A stretch of 64,000 bases of DNA, taken from Blastobasis lacticolella (taxonomy: Eukaryota > Arthropoda > Insecta > Lepidoptera > Blastobasidae). The DNA is taken from contig LR990061.1 of assembly GCA_905147135.1 (NCBI GenBank), positions 3,448,026 to 3,512,025 on the forward strand, given 5' to 3'. The notes beneath the pieces were generated by a model. It was not told where the DNA came from, searched no databases, and saw only the letters and a program-made list of their open reading frames with translations. Position 1 is the stretch's first letter, and each line of letters begins with the position of its first letter. The translations under genes and the position numbers were made by a program. This document shows, piece by piece, positions 42,866 to 54,169 of the stretch.

Positions 42866-44538
42866 AAATCAAACTAAAATTAGCACAGCCCTTAAAAGAA
42901 TAACAGCCAAAAGGCACCTACGTCGGTCATGTTGCTTACTGTACAGTATTTGCAATACAATTAAAGATAACAATAAAATAAACTATTCAACCGTCTGCGG
43001 CGAAAACTCGGACAAAAGTTACTTAGTTGTTATTTTTATAATTTCACTATCTCTGACGCGAAACAAGCCGTCGTTCATCCGAATATTTTTTATTATCTTA
43101 TCAACATTGCGGTTGATAAAATGTCAGTGACCCCAGACTATTTGGCACCGGTTGAGGAAGGTCATGGTGGGCGTGGCTGTCTCTTTCGCACGTAGACGAT
43201 TTCTTATAGCGCGTGCCTTGTCGGGCGCAGATAGTTTATTGTTGACACAGTTGGTACACTGGTACAGTTTGCATGTGGATTTGAGAATGCATAACGAGTA
43301 CAGTACCTACGGTCTTGTTTGGTTTAAATGTGAATTTTAAGAATATGTTATTTGGCACGACCTTGACATTGTATTTTGTCTGTTACAGGTCGTTCACAAT
43401 ATGTTGTTCCTAGCCCTAGCCACAGAGTACACGCCGTTTGCCTTTCTGATTTCGCCCTGTCTCTTCCGTAGGTCTGCTGTAAGATATTTCTTATGAAATA
43501 AACTGTAACTATCACGTTGTTTTCCTAATGACAATATTGTATACCTGTTATTGTGCACAACAAACTTGCAAGGGATTATTGGTCCTTGGCAAAAGAACAA
43601 CGTGTAGGCATTGTCGTGTATGTCGTGTAACTACACCGCCAACCCTCCTCCACCCAGGGTCCTATCGACCTTTCGGTGATACGGACCGCGTCAGACCTAA
43701 TCACGGGTGATGCGCACGCTCACTTGCCGGTGGCTCTTTGGGCGTGCGCACTTCTTGACACCCACAAATCCGGTTGTCCATAAGCACTCTCCTTCAAAGC
43801 GGGGCGGTCGACATTGACGCTGTTTAAATCATCTAAAATAGATGTTACGGGCCAGATGGAACTGGCTGATAGTACTGTCACACTAAGCAGCAGGTATCAC
43901 GGTATACCTAGGGGCACGTAAGTCGAGCGGTGAACGAAACTCGGAGAGGATACCTGCGGGTACTTAGACGCACCGATCCAATCGGCACACAGAACTAATT
44001 ACAGCCAATCATCGCTTACGCATGACGACCCTGCTCCGCGCCCCGCTTCCTCCCCCATGACACCCTATTTTTGACTTCTGCGCAATAACGGTCACAGCTC
44101 GAGATACGTGCCGCGGTCTGTAATAGCTTGAACAAGTACTTTCAATACTTCCTATAATTCTTGTAATTCCCTATCGGTGTCGGCGATTCGCCGATTATAA
44201 CTCATTCAAAAGGAGGAAGCGGTGGTGCTGATATGGAGGAGCCCCTTATCAGAGATGGGAACAGCTGGATTCCGTAAACGGCCTAACTTACGAGTTATAA
44301 AATAAATATAATTTATTGTATTACCGGCCTTGTTACCGGGATTAGCATTGTTCTTACCTCGATATTTCAATTCTATTCTATTCGAGTTGGTCAAGAGTCG
44401 ATAACATGTGTGGTGAAAGTGTAGTAAATAACCAAAAAGGACATCCTATAATTATTAAGGATAATTGCAATAATTGTTGCCGTAATAGTATTGATACGTG
44501 ACTTTGATTTACCTAGTCGAAAGCAGTTAGGTGCCGTA
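42866..44538. other. Unassigned; one LINE tail at 43425-43510
   Basis: 43425-43510 carries CCGTAGGTCTGCTGTAAGAT and TCTTATGAAATAAACTG, a LINE 3'-tail of the 12424/15575 type. 43700-44110 is GC-richer without a recognised gene. Confidence 0.35.
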
Positions 44539-44540
44539 GT

Positions 44541-44978
44541 TGGCCGTGTGGTGTCCGGCATAGTAGAATAGCACCAACCCCTTACACTCGTGGGTGTCGT
44601 ACAAGGCGACTAATGTTTTAGAGGCAAAAGATCAAGAGTCTCCGTAGTCTGGAAAATGGGCAGCAGCATTTTCCATTGTTATATTTAAACAATGCGATCT
44701 CCAACCCGCCTGCCAAGCGTGGAGACTGTTACGTGGAGATTGTCCATAGGCTATGGCAGTCCACTGCCGTACTTAGGGCCTCTCCCACGAATGGTGAGGT
44801 TGGCATAATCTCCAAGCTTGGCAGGTAGGTAGGAGATCGCAGTGTTATAAATATAACAATGGAAAAAGCTGCTGCCCGTTTTCCAGTCTACTGTGACCAC
44901 ATCTTTCGCCTCAAAAACATTAGTCGCCTAGACACCCACGAGTGTAATGGGTTGGTGCTATTCTACTCTGCCGGACAC
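44541..44978. repeat. Inverted pair of REP-3 copies
   Basis: One copy runs plus from TTGGCCGTGTGGTGTCCGGC (44541) to about 44733. A second runs minus from about 44978 back to 44752. The arms of roughly 180 bp pair through every family block (GGTTGGTGCTATTCTACT, GGAAAATGGGCAGCAGC, GCGATCTCC), with a spacer of roughly 70 bp. Confidence 0.75.
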
Positions 44979-45562
44979 AATATAGTCCGCTCCAATAATA
45001 TTTTAAAAAGACTCAACGTAACTAATAAGGTTATAGTTCAAATAAGCCATTAAAAATAAACAGTGACTATTATAATTTAGAGGGAAAACCACCTCTAAAA
45101 GGTTAATACAACAACCGCAGACCAAATAATTACGTAAGTGTGTCGAAATTTTGATAAATTCGGCTATTAACACAAACATGTTATTTCCTCAAACTCCGTC
45201 TCGCCAAAAACACTGTTCCGACATTCTGATAAGGACTCCCAATTAAGGACTGAGTCAAATGTTTAAGGAAATAATGCCAGAATATTGATTAAAATAAAAC
45301 GTAAATGTTTTATGGGTATTTACCGAAGTATATTAGCCATCTTAAACATAAATCAATTAAACAATTGCTTGAGTATTTCGCTTCCTCGTAGTTTGGGTTT
45401 ACATATATACCTCTTGGGACTTTATATAATGCAGTGGGACAACATTAAGGTCACTGGAGACAATTTATCCGTTCCCGAATGGAAACCCACCATGGCCACG
45501 ATCCTCAGACATGAAGGACCAACCTGAGAGAGAGAGTGCCTACCTATTGAAGCAGCTTTACA

Positions 45563-45712
45563 TCATCAGAGCCCGTAACAGTCCACTGCAAGACTTAGGG
45601 CCTCTCCCACGAAAGGGGAGGTTATTGCCATAATCTCAGGAGGCAGGCTAAAAGGGTTGGAGATCGCAGTGTTAAAATATAATAATGTAAAATGCTGCTG
45701 CCCATTTTCCAG
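45563..45712 (-). repeat. REP-3, 5'-truncated
   Basis: TAACAGTCCACTGCAAGACT, TAGGGCCTCTCCCACGAAAG and TGCTGCTGCCCATTTTCCAG, the reverse complement of the 3' two thirds. Confidence 0.7.
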
Positions 45713-45768
45713 ACGTATGTTGTGTTTTATGAGCAATAAAGTGTTTGTCTATCTATCTAGAACAAAAA
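45713..45768 (+). repeat. LINE-type 3' tail with (CTAT)n
   Basis: TTTATGAGCAATAAAGTGTT followed by (TCTA)n, adjoining the truncated REP-3. Confidence 0.55.
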
Positions 45769-46299
45769 CGTTCCTTTAGCTCCAAATATTAATTATTTAA
45801 TATGTAAATTAAATTATTTTCAGTAGTAATGTAAAAAAAAACAGATTGAAATAAAACAAATTACAATTATAAACGAGTTCCATACGAGCTAAGAATACTT
45901 AGTCTTTATTTCGGTAGTTTATCAATCTAATTAAATTTATTTCCCTAATCATTCATTCGGTGATGCTAGTACGCCATATTTGTTTACCACATAAGACAAA
46001 TTACCTTAAATTCAGAATATAATAGTCTTAGAATCAACATCATACCACTGACCTTATCCCAAATGGACACAACATGTCTCAGAGAGCCATTTTGTAAAGT
46101 TTTGGCTTTATGTTTTCGTAACAACCGCCAGTCTGACATCAATAAAGATACATATATGTCTATGTGTAAGTATGTCAATATTCTTTGGAAATTCTGTTGA
46201 GATTTATGTTTAAAACACACAACAGAAAACACTGCTACCCAGTTTCCGGTCTACGAACTTCTTATCTATATCCTCACAACAACATGATCCTCACAAATA
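45769..46299. other. Unassigned stretch
   Basis: AT-rich; no gene recognised. Confidence 0.4.
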
Positions 46300-46425
46300 G
46301 TTTCTGAGTAATGGAGTGGTGCAGACATGGAACAAGTCGTCCCGTGACCATGATGCATGCAACGAAATATCGGGATACTCGTCAGCAAAGGTACGCGGTA
46401 AGAAACCCGGAACATACCCTTAAAA

Positions 46426-46518
46426 TGGAAGAAGTTGCCAGAAGAAGTGGTTTCAGACAATACTAATCAGTTTAAAAACAAACTGGTCTATTATATTTTA
46501 ACGCGTGGCGAAGAATAA
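46426..46518 (+). pseudogene. LINE-8 RT-ORF C-terminus
   Basis: The frame reads WKKLPEEVVSDNTNQFKNKL then a YYILTRGEE end and a stop. It shares the C-terminal motif with the minus-strand copy at 1295-1390, and the 3' UTR similarity (TAACACATTAATCAGCA, GATACAGGCTAATGCAGTTG, ACTGCCTGCCTAAT) continues to about 46575. Upstream sequence to about 46300 probably belongs to the same element but is too short to assign domains. Confidence 0.75.
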
Positions 46519-46619
46519 CACATTAATCAGCACGATACAGGCTAATGCAGTTGTTATACTGCCTGCCTAATTAATGATATTTACAATCGGATCCAGAAAA
46601 ATAATTTTATCAGACCACA

Positions 46620-46825
46620 GCAGGTTTTCGATTCCAGGCCGAGCAGAAATTGAAATGATGAATTTTAATTTCTGTTACGGGTCTGGATGTGGTATCAAAA
46701 ATAATTATGTATTTAAAAAAAAAGTATATAAGTAGTTTATCAGTTATCTAACACCCATAACATAAGCTTTGCTTACTTTGGGGCGGCGCTATGTGAATTT
46801 ATCCATGAACATATATATTTTTTCT
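46620..46825 (+). mobile_element. SINE-2, head truncated
   Basis: Starts inside the B-box region (TTTTCGATTCCAGGCCGAGC), then GAAATTGAAATGATGAATTT, CTGTTACGGGTCTGGATGTG and ATCAGTTATCTAACACCCAT. The GGGGC(TAGAT)GGCG block has lost TAGAT. Confidence 0.7.
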
Positions 46826-47934
46826 TTCATTAATTATTTATTAAAACCACGAGCTAGCCTAACATATTCAGTATTGAAACTCTTTATCTAGACGAAATAA
46901 AGTAAATAAACGTAAATGCAAGCTATTGATCCAGATGTGTGGCGCGGAGTCAATGATCCTGTGACTTTGTTGTGTCGATAACGCCCCAATAATCTAGCGT
47001 AGACTGCGGTGCAGGGATCTGAAAAAAATACGTACGGCATTTCACACTAACAAGAAGTGAAGCATACAAGGTATGCCAATTTGTGTTATTATACCTACAT
47101 GACCTAGACATTCACACAGATACACCAGGGGTCTAAAAAGGCCACATTAGCGTTTCATAATATGATTCATTTTCATTTGTCACAAACTTATCTGCAGTGT
47201 CTCTATTGTTGACATTGATATGACAATTCAAAATGGCGTCACTAAGTTCCAGTACTGGCCACTGGATCAGATATGTTTGTGGCACTCTAATATAAATCAT
47301 AAATCTTTTTAGACCCCCAGGTCTGGCAATCCACCGCCATTTAATTTGATTCTGTGCCGCGCTGTCTCGCAGGTGACAGTGTCAAAACACAAATATGGGC
47401 GGCCAATTTTATGATTCACTTATGACTTTAAAGTGTATCCGTCTGTATTTTTTCAGGTCCGTGCTGCGATGCGCGTGCGCCGCCGAATGCTACGGCCATT
47501 GTGGTGCTTGTTTACCGACTGCGATATGTGAAATGTAATGGAATGGATGAGGCCTGAGAAAAACATATTTTTTCAAAAAAACTTACGAGGCATAAAAAGT
47601 AAGAAATAAAAGTTGGGTGGTAATAATAATGGGATTAATTATATACAATAAAGGAGCTTTAATAAATAAATAAAATAAACAAGCTTACTTTTGAAATCTC
47701 TAAACTCAAACACAAGGTACCTACCTAAAATCATTATTTAATTATGATTACGTCCCCCCCCTACTAACTCCTTACGGCTGGTACATTTTTTCAAATTTGG
47801 ACACCTAGGATCTCATCCTTTCTTTTTTCACTTTAAAAAATGTGAAAAATGATCTAAACAGCGTCCTGAAGAATAAGAAACATCAGCGGACTGATGATGA
47901 TGAGGTATCTCAATAATTAAGACAATCTAAGTAC
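46826..47934. other. Unassigned stretch
   Basis: No gene recognised. A GC-rich patch lies at 47455-47530. Confidence 0.4.
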
Positions 47935-47939
47935 TTGGG

Positions 47940-48030
47940 TCAACGGTACCATGATCTAGTCTGGTCAGGTTCCCCTGTTAACAGGATCACAGAGATCAGA
48001 TGGCAGTCGCTCCACTGAAGCCCAGCCAAC
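47940..48030 (+). mobile_element. SINE-1 central fragment
   Basis: CCATGATCTAGTCTGGTCAG, TTCCCCTGTTAACAGGATCA and GATGGCAGTCGCTCCACTG. Confidence 0.65.
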
Positions 48031-48179
48031 CTTTTTCCATATCTACTGGGAGAAGTTGTCTCTACTTGACATAATTTAGTTAGAAGTAAGTTTTTTATTA
48101 AAATGGTTCAATAGTTCTATTTAATTTTTTTATGTAATCGACTATTCATGATCCTGATCGCCACTCACTGTTGGCCTTA

Positions 48180-48540
48180 TAAGAAAGCTCACTGTCTCCC
48201 AAAGGGCAATTGAATGGGCTACGCTCGGAGTTTCGTTGCGCGATAGAATCAGAAATGAGGAGATCCGCAAGCGAACCCAGGTCACCGACATAGCCCGAAG
48301 GATTGTCAGATTAAAGTGGCAGTGTGCAGGGCACATAGCTCGAAGAACAAATGGCCGATGGGGCAGTAAAATTCTCGAGTGGCGACCACGTACCGGAAGG
48401 CGCAGCGTGTATAGGTCCCCACAAGGTGGACTGACGACCTGGTAAATATCGCAGGCACCAGCTGGATGCAGAAGGCACAGGACCGGCCTTTGAAAGGGAG
48501 GCTTATGCCCTGCAGTAGGTGTCCTTCGTCCTCTGCTTAG
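48180..48540 (+). pseudogene. LINE-7 endonuclease/RT-type polyprotein C-terminus
   Basis: The frame at 48236-48445 encodes RDRIRNEEIRKRTQVTDIAR, RIVRLKWQCAGHIARRTNGR and a KILEWRPRTGRRSV segment. This is the well-known C-terminal region of lepidopteran endonuclease-reverse transcriptase LINEs, downstream of the RT domain. A deletion then shifts the frame. The expected RWTDDL segment ends in a stop, and the SWMQKAQDRP...REAYALQ end follows in another frame. It is 5'-truncated and frame-broken. Confidence 0.75.
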
Positions 48541-48827
48541 TTTTGGGTTAGTTGCTGTGTAGAGTTTTTCCAAGCATATCCAGGTAGGTTATATTTCTTT
48601 TTTCGTGCATTCTTGTTCGCTAACCTTTTAGGCAACTGTTTCAATTTCAATAATAAATAGTTCGACGACTCCACTAAACGGTTTCTGCTATGAATTTCGT
48701 TCGCATTTAACAATAAAGCAAGCATATTGGCACAAGTTTGTTTGCCTTTTATATTAGTTGCGCCCAGGTGGAACACTTACCTACGTCAAGGTTCTTTAAG
48801 TGAAGTTAATAGCAGTGTATAGTATTC

Positions 48828-49250
48828 GGCGTCGGTTGCCCAGTGAAAGGGGTCCGATGTAGTGAGAGGTGCCGGGTTCGAACCCCAATGACTCTTTTCT
48901 GAGCTTGTACATTAGTTGAACACTAACCAATGCTCTCACAGTGAGGGAACACATCGCGATGAAACAGGCTATTGAATAAGTAGCCTTGATCCAATCTTGT
49001 CAGGTTCCCCTGTTAACAGGGCCACGGAGGTCAGATGGCAGTCGCTCCACTGTCATTACCTGGGGGCTTGCCATAAGCTCTTATAGCAGGACCTAATCAG
49101 AACTGCCCTGCTTAGAACTGCGCGGAACTTGGACGGTTTCATAAAGTTCATGGTAAGGCTTCTGATCTGCCAAATCCAATCATGGTTGACCATGGCGGAC
49201 GCTGGGCCCATGCGCGCGAGAGCACAACCGGGACAATAACACAAAGATGA
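48828..49250 (+). mobile_element. SINE-1, full-length, with ~100-bp internal insertion
   Basis: The tRNA-like head has a B-box-like GGGTTCGAACCCC. The body follows in order to TGTCATTACCTG at 49062, is interrupted by about 100 bp of unrelated sequence (49063-49164), and resumes at ATCTGCCAAATCC through GCGCGAGAGCACAACCGGGA. Confidence 0.75.
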
Positions 49251-49261
49251 TGAGGAATATC

Positions 49262-49552
49262 AGTGAACCTTCAACCTCCACCTTATAAAATATTGCAGCT
49301 AAATAATACTCTTTTAAATAGTATTGTGTTTCTGCCGGTGAGTAAGGTTTCCAGTGCTCCATGGGATGGGGATTTGGGGAACCATGACTTTGACAGTGCA
49401 GTGGCATTTGCCTTTTTGCTGCCAGGGCAACGTGTTTTAGAGGCGGGCAACGCATTAGCGATACTCTTGGTGTTGCTAATGTTTATAGGCAGTGGAGACC
49501 ACTTTCCATCAGGTGGCCCGCTTGCCTGTTTGCCGACCGTATTACATAAAAA
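49262..49552 (+). mobile_element. LINE-4 variant 3' end with poly(A)-like tail
   Basis: CTCCACCTTATAAAATATTG, CAGTGCTCCATGGGATGGGG, GGCGGGCAACGCATTAGCGA and CATCAGGTGGCCCGCTTGCC, then ACATAAAAATAAAAAAAA. It has the same order as the 8932-9250 minus copy, and starts just after the SINE-1 tail. Confidence 0.7.
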
Positions 49553-49564
49553 TAAAAAAAATGT

Positions 49565-50462
49565 GTACAGTTGTCAGCGGTAAATAAAATTCCCATCGGC
49601 TAGTTCGGTTTTGTCTATACTTTTAACAATTTCTGCACTTTATTTCGAACACACAGAAAACGGATAACCGTATGCAACTTTAACTAGGATGTGCCAGTGC
49701 GCATCGTCTAACGTCAAATCGGCCATAGTGTTGACCTATCGCTTTTTTTCTCTAACAATGGGAGATTTTCCGAGAGACGATTAAAAATGAAAATGAAAAG
49801 TATTTATTGAATTAGGATTATGTTAATTAATCTCTTTTCAAACGTCAAAAATCTAATGGAAAGCAAAGGGAAAATTAAGCGAGCTCATCCAGGTAGGGGG
49901 CGACGCATGCAGACCGATGAGCGCGCACGAGCGCTCCTCGAAAAGATAAAATAGTTCAAATAATATATAATAATATATATCATTGATAAGACACGATTCT
50001 CAAAAATAAACCAATACGAGACCGTTCGATGTATACAAATGTAGACATTTTGCTCTTTCTACCAGCAACCGTACTAAAACAAGTATATTTTCACGTAACA
50101 CCTTTCGGAGTAACTTCGGTTACGAAATTCAATCCTTGAGAGTCCTGTCTAAGCAGCGCCATCTGGTGAGGCACGCCGAACTGTACTTCTTACTTTTTAA
50201 AGTATCTGTCTGAAAATCCGCCATTGCAACATATGGGCTAAGAATTGTAAAAACTGCAGCTAGAAAGGGTAATGCACTTGCAATTTGAATGTCACCTACA
50301 TTACTAATGCAAAATCAAGATATCTTACAGATAAGGCACGGACATCAATGTCATTCAATAACTTTAATATTTGGACACATTTTAGGTACGATTGCTTATG
50401 TAATCTTCATTTAGTGTTGTACTTAAGTGTTCTTAATTTGAAGATATTTATTTGAGGATTTG
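49565..50462. other. Unassigned stretch
   Basis: No gene recognised. Confidence 0.4.
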
Positions 50463-50464
50463 TA

Positions 50465-50668
50465 ATGGATACTCTCCGAGAGTCTAACCTGCCGGTATCA
50501 GGAAAGAAGCCCCGTGGGCGACCCAAGAAGCGATGGATTGACATCGCTGAGTCGGATGCGAGAGTCAACGGCCTACGACGCGAGGATACCGAAGACCGGG
50601 CGAAGTGAAAGAGAAAGCAGACCCTGGCAGAGTCCGGTATTAGCGTTAGGACGATGATGATGACTCTG
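50465..50668 (+). pseudogene. LINE C-terminus of the GRPKKRW type
   Basis: One frame reads KKPRGRPKKRWIDIAESDAR then VNGLRREDTEDRAKWKRK, followed by GACCCTGGCAGAGTCC and (GATGATGA). This GRP-KRW-D...DRAKWR module is typical of the extreme C-terminus of endonuclease/RT-type LINEs in insects. The upstream part is missing. It is a different family from LINE-7. Confidence 0.65.
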
Positions 50669-51645
50669 CGTGAGTCTTAAGTAGTGGATTAAACAAGTAA
50701 AAAAATATATCTGTTTGAATGATAGATTAAATTTTGTAAAAAAATGTTATTGGAGTCATTGTCATCTAATCGAAACAAAAGAGATTAATGAAGAGGATTA
50801 TCCTGTTATGACCTCTAATGTTTTATTAAATCTAATCTATATACAAATTGATAAAATATTTGTAAGTATCTGTCTAACTAATAAAGTAACCAAGTGCTTA
50901 CCTATTAAATTATACGTACCGTATTATCTCGGATTTTTGAAAAGCGGAGTGACGCGTGACTTAATATAAGTGATACAAAAATGGACTTTATTCTATGAGC
51001 AATACATTCCAATTTGAGTTGCTCTCACGCTTTTTGTTTCTGAATTCAGTCACTGAATTTAGGAAAGTGTAATAAGCGCATTATTAAAAAAAAGTCTCTG
51101 TATGGCAACTTATGCTAAGTTTTTTAAACGTCATAGAACGTCATTCATAAAAGTCATAACAAAGAATTTGATTTCTGTAGGACTTTTTATGAAATAATTG
51201 GCAAGGCAATTATTATTAAAGAGGGGAAGTGCGGGAGATAATTTTCAGTATGTTTAATAATTAAGACAAACTAAAAGTATGAATTCAAGCTAATAGTGAC
51301 CAAATAACTGAATATTTACAAGAAAGACTGACAAGGACAAATTATCCAATCGATATTGCCATATCCACACTATAAAAATTTTACCACTGTCAGTCAATAC
51401 GGACTTATCGTGGTCCTATTCTACCTACCTACTAAATTTGTCCTCAGATCCAATTTACACAAAGCAATGACGCGTCATAGGCGACATTCCCAGGAAGTCC
51501 GCCAAACCTCAAACCGAACTGACGGAAAGCATGATTCGGCGGAATGCTCTTCGGTTAGAAATTCGGAAATTCACTGATTCGTCATGCGCGCCGGTGTGGT
51601 TGATTTTACCTGTTTAGAAGTACCTATACGTACTATCTGTGAATA
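50669..51645. other. Unassigned stretch
   Basis: Two short plus frames (50715-50969, 51356-51577) have no recognised domain. Confidence 0.4.
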
Positions 51646-51647
51646 GG

Positions 51648-51782
51648 ATTTTTTTTTTTTTTTTTTTTTTATTACTCTACTAGCCAGGCATTTGACCGCC
51701 ACCTCACCTGGTGGTAAGTGACGATGCGGTCTATGATGGAGCATGCCTGTCTAGGAACAGCCTATTCACTCTAGCCTAGGTT
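51648..51782 (-). mobile_element. LINE-6 3' end with poly(A) tail
   Basis: The minus strand carries AATAGGCTGTTCCTAGACAG, GCATGCTCCATCATAGACCG and CATCGTCACTTACCACCAGG, then GCCTGGCTAGTAGAGTAAT and a poly(A) run (T-run 51649-51671). This shows that the LINE-6 family ends in poly(A). Confidence 0.7.
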
Positions 51783-51839
51783 TGTCGTACTACGCCCATT
51801 ACTTGTCCACTATTCGACTTGAGTCCCCAATACATTAGT

Positions 51840-52252
51840 GCAGAGTGATGCTATAATCGGAGCGTAGTGGTTCATTAGCGAGTGGTACCGCCATGTACCA
51901 ATGACTCTTTTCTGAGTTATGTACATTAGTTGAACACTAACCGATGCTCTTACGGTGAGGGCAAAAATCGTGATGAAACCCGCACAATCAGGCGACTGAA
52001 TTTGTAACCATGATCTGTAATTTCTTGTTGTGTATATTTTTTTGTGTGTGCAATAAAGAGTTTTTACTTACTTACTTACATGATCCAATCTGGTCAGGTT
52101 GCGCTGCTAGTAAAATCACGGAGGTCATATGGCAGTCGCTGCACTGTTTTGTTTACCTGATCTGTCAAATCCTGGATCATGCTCAAGGCGGACCTCGGGC
52201 CCTCGTGCGCGAGAACACATCCTGGATATCACGCCAAGATGATTTTTATATG
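51840..52252 (+). mobile_element. SINE-1 with nested LINE tail
   Basis: The head is degraded (GAGCGTAGTGG, GAGTGGTACCGCC). The body runs from ACTCTTTTCTGAGTTATGTA to CCATGATC (52015), is interrupted at 52016-52078, and resumes at CCAATCTGGTCAGG through CGTGCGCGAGAACACATCC and CACGCCAAGATGATTT. Confidence 0.75.
52016..52078 (+). mobile_element. 63-nt LINE 3' tail with 7-bp target duplication
   Basis: Contains TGTGTGCAATAAAGAGTTTT and (ACTT)n, a 5'-truncated LINE end. CATGATC flanks it at 52009-52015 and 52079-52085. Removing one copy restores the SINE-1 body order seen in other copies. Confidence 0.75.
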
Positions 52253-53600
52253 ATCTACCTAGCTACAGCGAATAACGATTTCTGGATTATCTTGCATAGG
52301 ATTTTATAACCCTACTGACATTGCTGTCTAACTGGCTACCAATAGGAACTTTCCTCCTATTTATTCTCAGTGGAAACTTACTTACTATGTTGTCTCCGAC
52401 ACTAAGATGTTCCTGTTGGCACGAAAAATATTATTTTCCCATTCGCCCCATTTACACTCCCAGTGGGTACAATTGGGAATGAGTAAAAACACAGTACCTA
52501 TACAGGCTTCGTAAACAAACAGCTTGTATTTGCGATAGCAGACGTAAAAATGTTATAAAATTTAATTATGTTTTCGCGATGATAACTCCTGCGTTACACT
52601 ACACCATTGGGGGAGGTCAGTGCCACTGTAACTGTTTACGAGAGGGGTGCTCCATGCGCTACGGGGCGGCGGCGCGACAGTGGGTGCGCCCACTTTGGGG
52701 CACCTTATAGTCATTATTTTGAGCCAACATTTTTAATTTAAGAAAGATCAATAAAATTATGTTTATCTTTTTATTATGTATTTTTTTTATTTAAAACATC
52801 ATAAACGTTACAGTACAATGGCTGAGTTAAAGCTACGCAGCTGAACATCAGCGGTAGGTACTTAAAAATCATAAATTGAAATTGGTTTGATTGCTACTGT
52901 CTACATATAAAAAACATGCTTGTTTATTTTTTAGCGTGGGGCTTAAAAGCGATTATGACTGTCCGGTCCGGTTAAATTAGGTAGTTGATGGGATATCAGC
53001 TCATACTAGTTGTATTGTAGGCGAACTCCGGGCCTTCGTGCGCGCATTAAAAACAATAAGTATTTATCAGTCTATTTATCAACCTACTTAAGAATAATTT
53101 GTACACAAATTAGGTACACAAGAAAACTTACAGTTAGCATCTACAAATTAGTTAGAACACAATAGGTACACTCTCTCTAAAACATGTCATCCAGCAAGCC
53201 TACAAAAAAGCGATAAAATAAATATGTGCTGATTAGATTACTAGACTGTATTAGATATATTTGGATAAGTTGGTACTTAAATATAGGTATATTCAAGATG
53301 TAGGTATAATCCGCGTCATGAAAGAAGAGACTTGTCAAATGGCAGTAGAGGGGATTTCGCGCAGGTAATCGCCTACTAAGCAAGTCGAACCACGTGACCC
53401 GCCAAGTCTCTTTTTATTTGACACTAGTTGTAACTGACTGTTTTCAGAATGTAATTCCGTAATGAGTGACCCACCCATTAATACAAAACGTCAGCATTTT
53501 GTGGTCTAAAGTAGGTCACCACCTATACGCAAGCATATACGCAGTTTATTTATTGTCCCCTGAACAATAAAATAAATACAATAAAATGTAATAAAGGATC
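52253..53600. other. Mostly unassigned; SINE-1 tail relic near 53010-53055
   Basis: 53018-53055 has GGCGAACTCCGGGCCTTCGT and GCGCGCATTAAAAAC, a worn SINE-1 end. 52615-52710 is GC-rich. No gene recognised. Confidence 0.4.
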
Positions 53601-53604
53601 TGTA

Positions 53605-54169
53605 TACAGGGTGTCACAGAAAGTAATGCAGGAACCAAGTCAAAGAGATACCTACAGCTGATTGAACTTAACACAATAGTGGTATTTTTATCGTTGTTAT
53701 GTTAGTTTGAACTCGGTTGTTACTTTTGATTAACAAATAATGACACTAATATTTATTGCTATAGTACTTTTAACTAGCGACAATAATATAAAAACAATTA
53801 AATTGACAACACTTTTCAACAATAAAATAAGCAGTGACAGGTTTTGAATTTTATAATTTTAGACAGCATCTTAGCTGCCTATGCAATCCTATTGCGTTCG
53901 CTAATTGTTTAAAATTTGAAAACAATAATAAGTGAAAACTACGAAGATACTACGAAAGGTAGTATCTTCTAGAAGGCTAGAAGGTACTACGAAAATCATT
54001 TGTAAAAACAAAATTTACTGTCTTTCTTAAAAAATTTAATTTATCTATCATTATACTTTTCGCTATATATGAGAGAAAATTCTATAAATACCTGGCCGCA
54101 ATTGTAATTTATTTAGAAATTCTGTTTTATTTCAAGAACAATTTTTAGTCCCCAGCGCCACACCCTGTA
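53605..54169. mobile_element. MITE-like element with TACAGGGTGT termini
   Basis: TACAGGGTGT at 53605-53614 and its complement ACACCCTGTA at 54160-54169 bound an AT-rich 565-bp segment. If the outer TA is read as a duplicated target, the inverted repeat is CAGGGTGT with TA on both sides. There is no transposase frame. An 11-bp-stem hairpin (53943-53969) lies inside. Confidence 0.5.

Noticed and set aside
48142..48573. 143-codon minus-strand frame
   Set aside because: It is the antisense of the LINE-7 C-terminus, whose plus-strand translation is recognisable.
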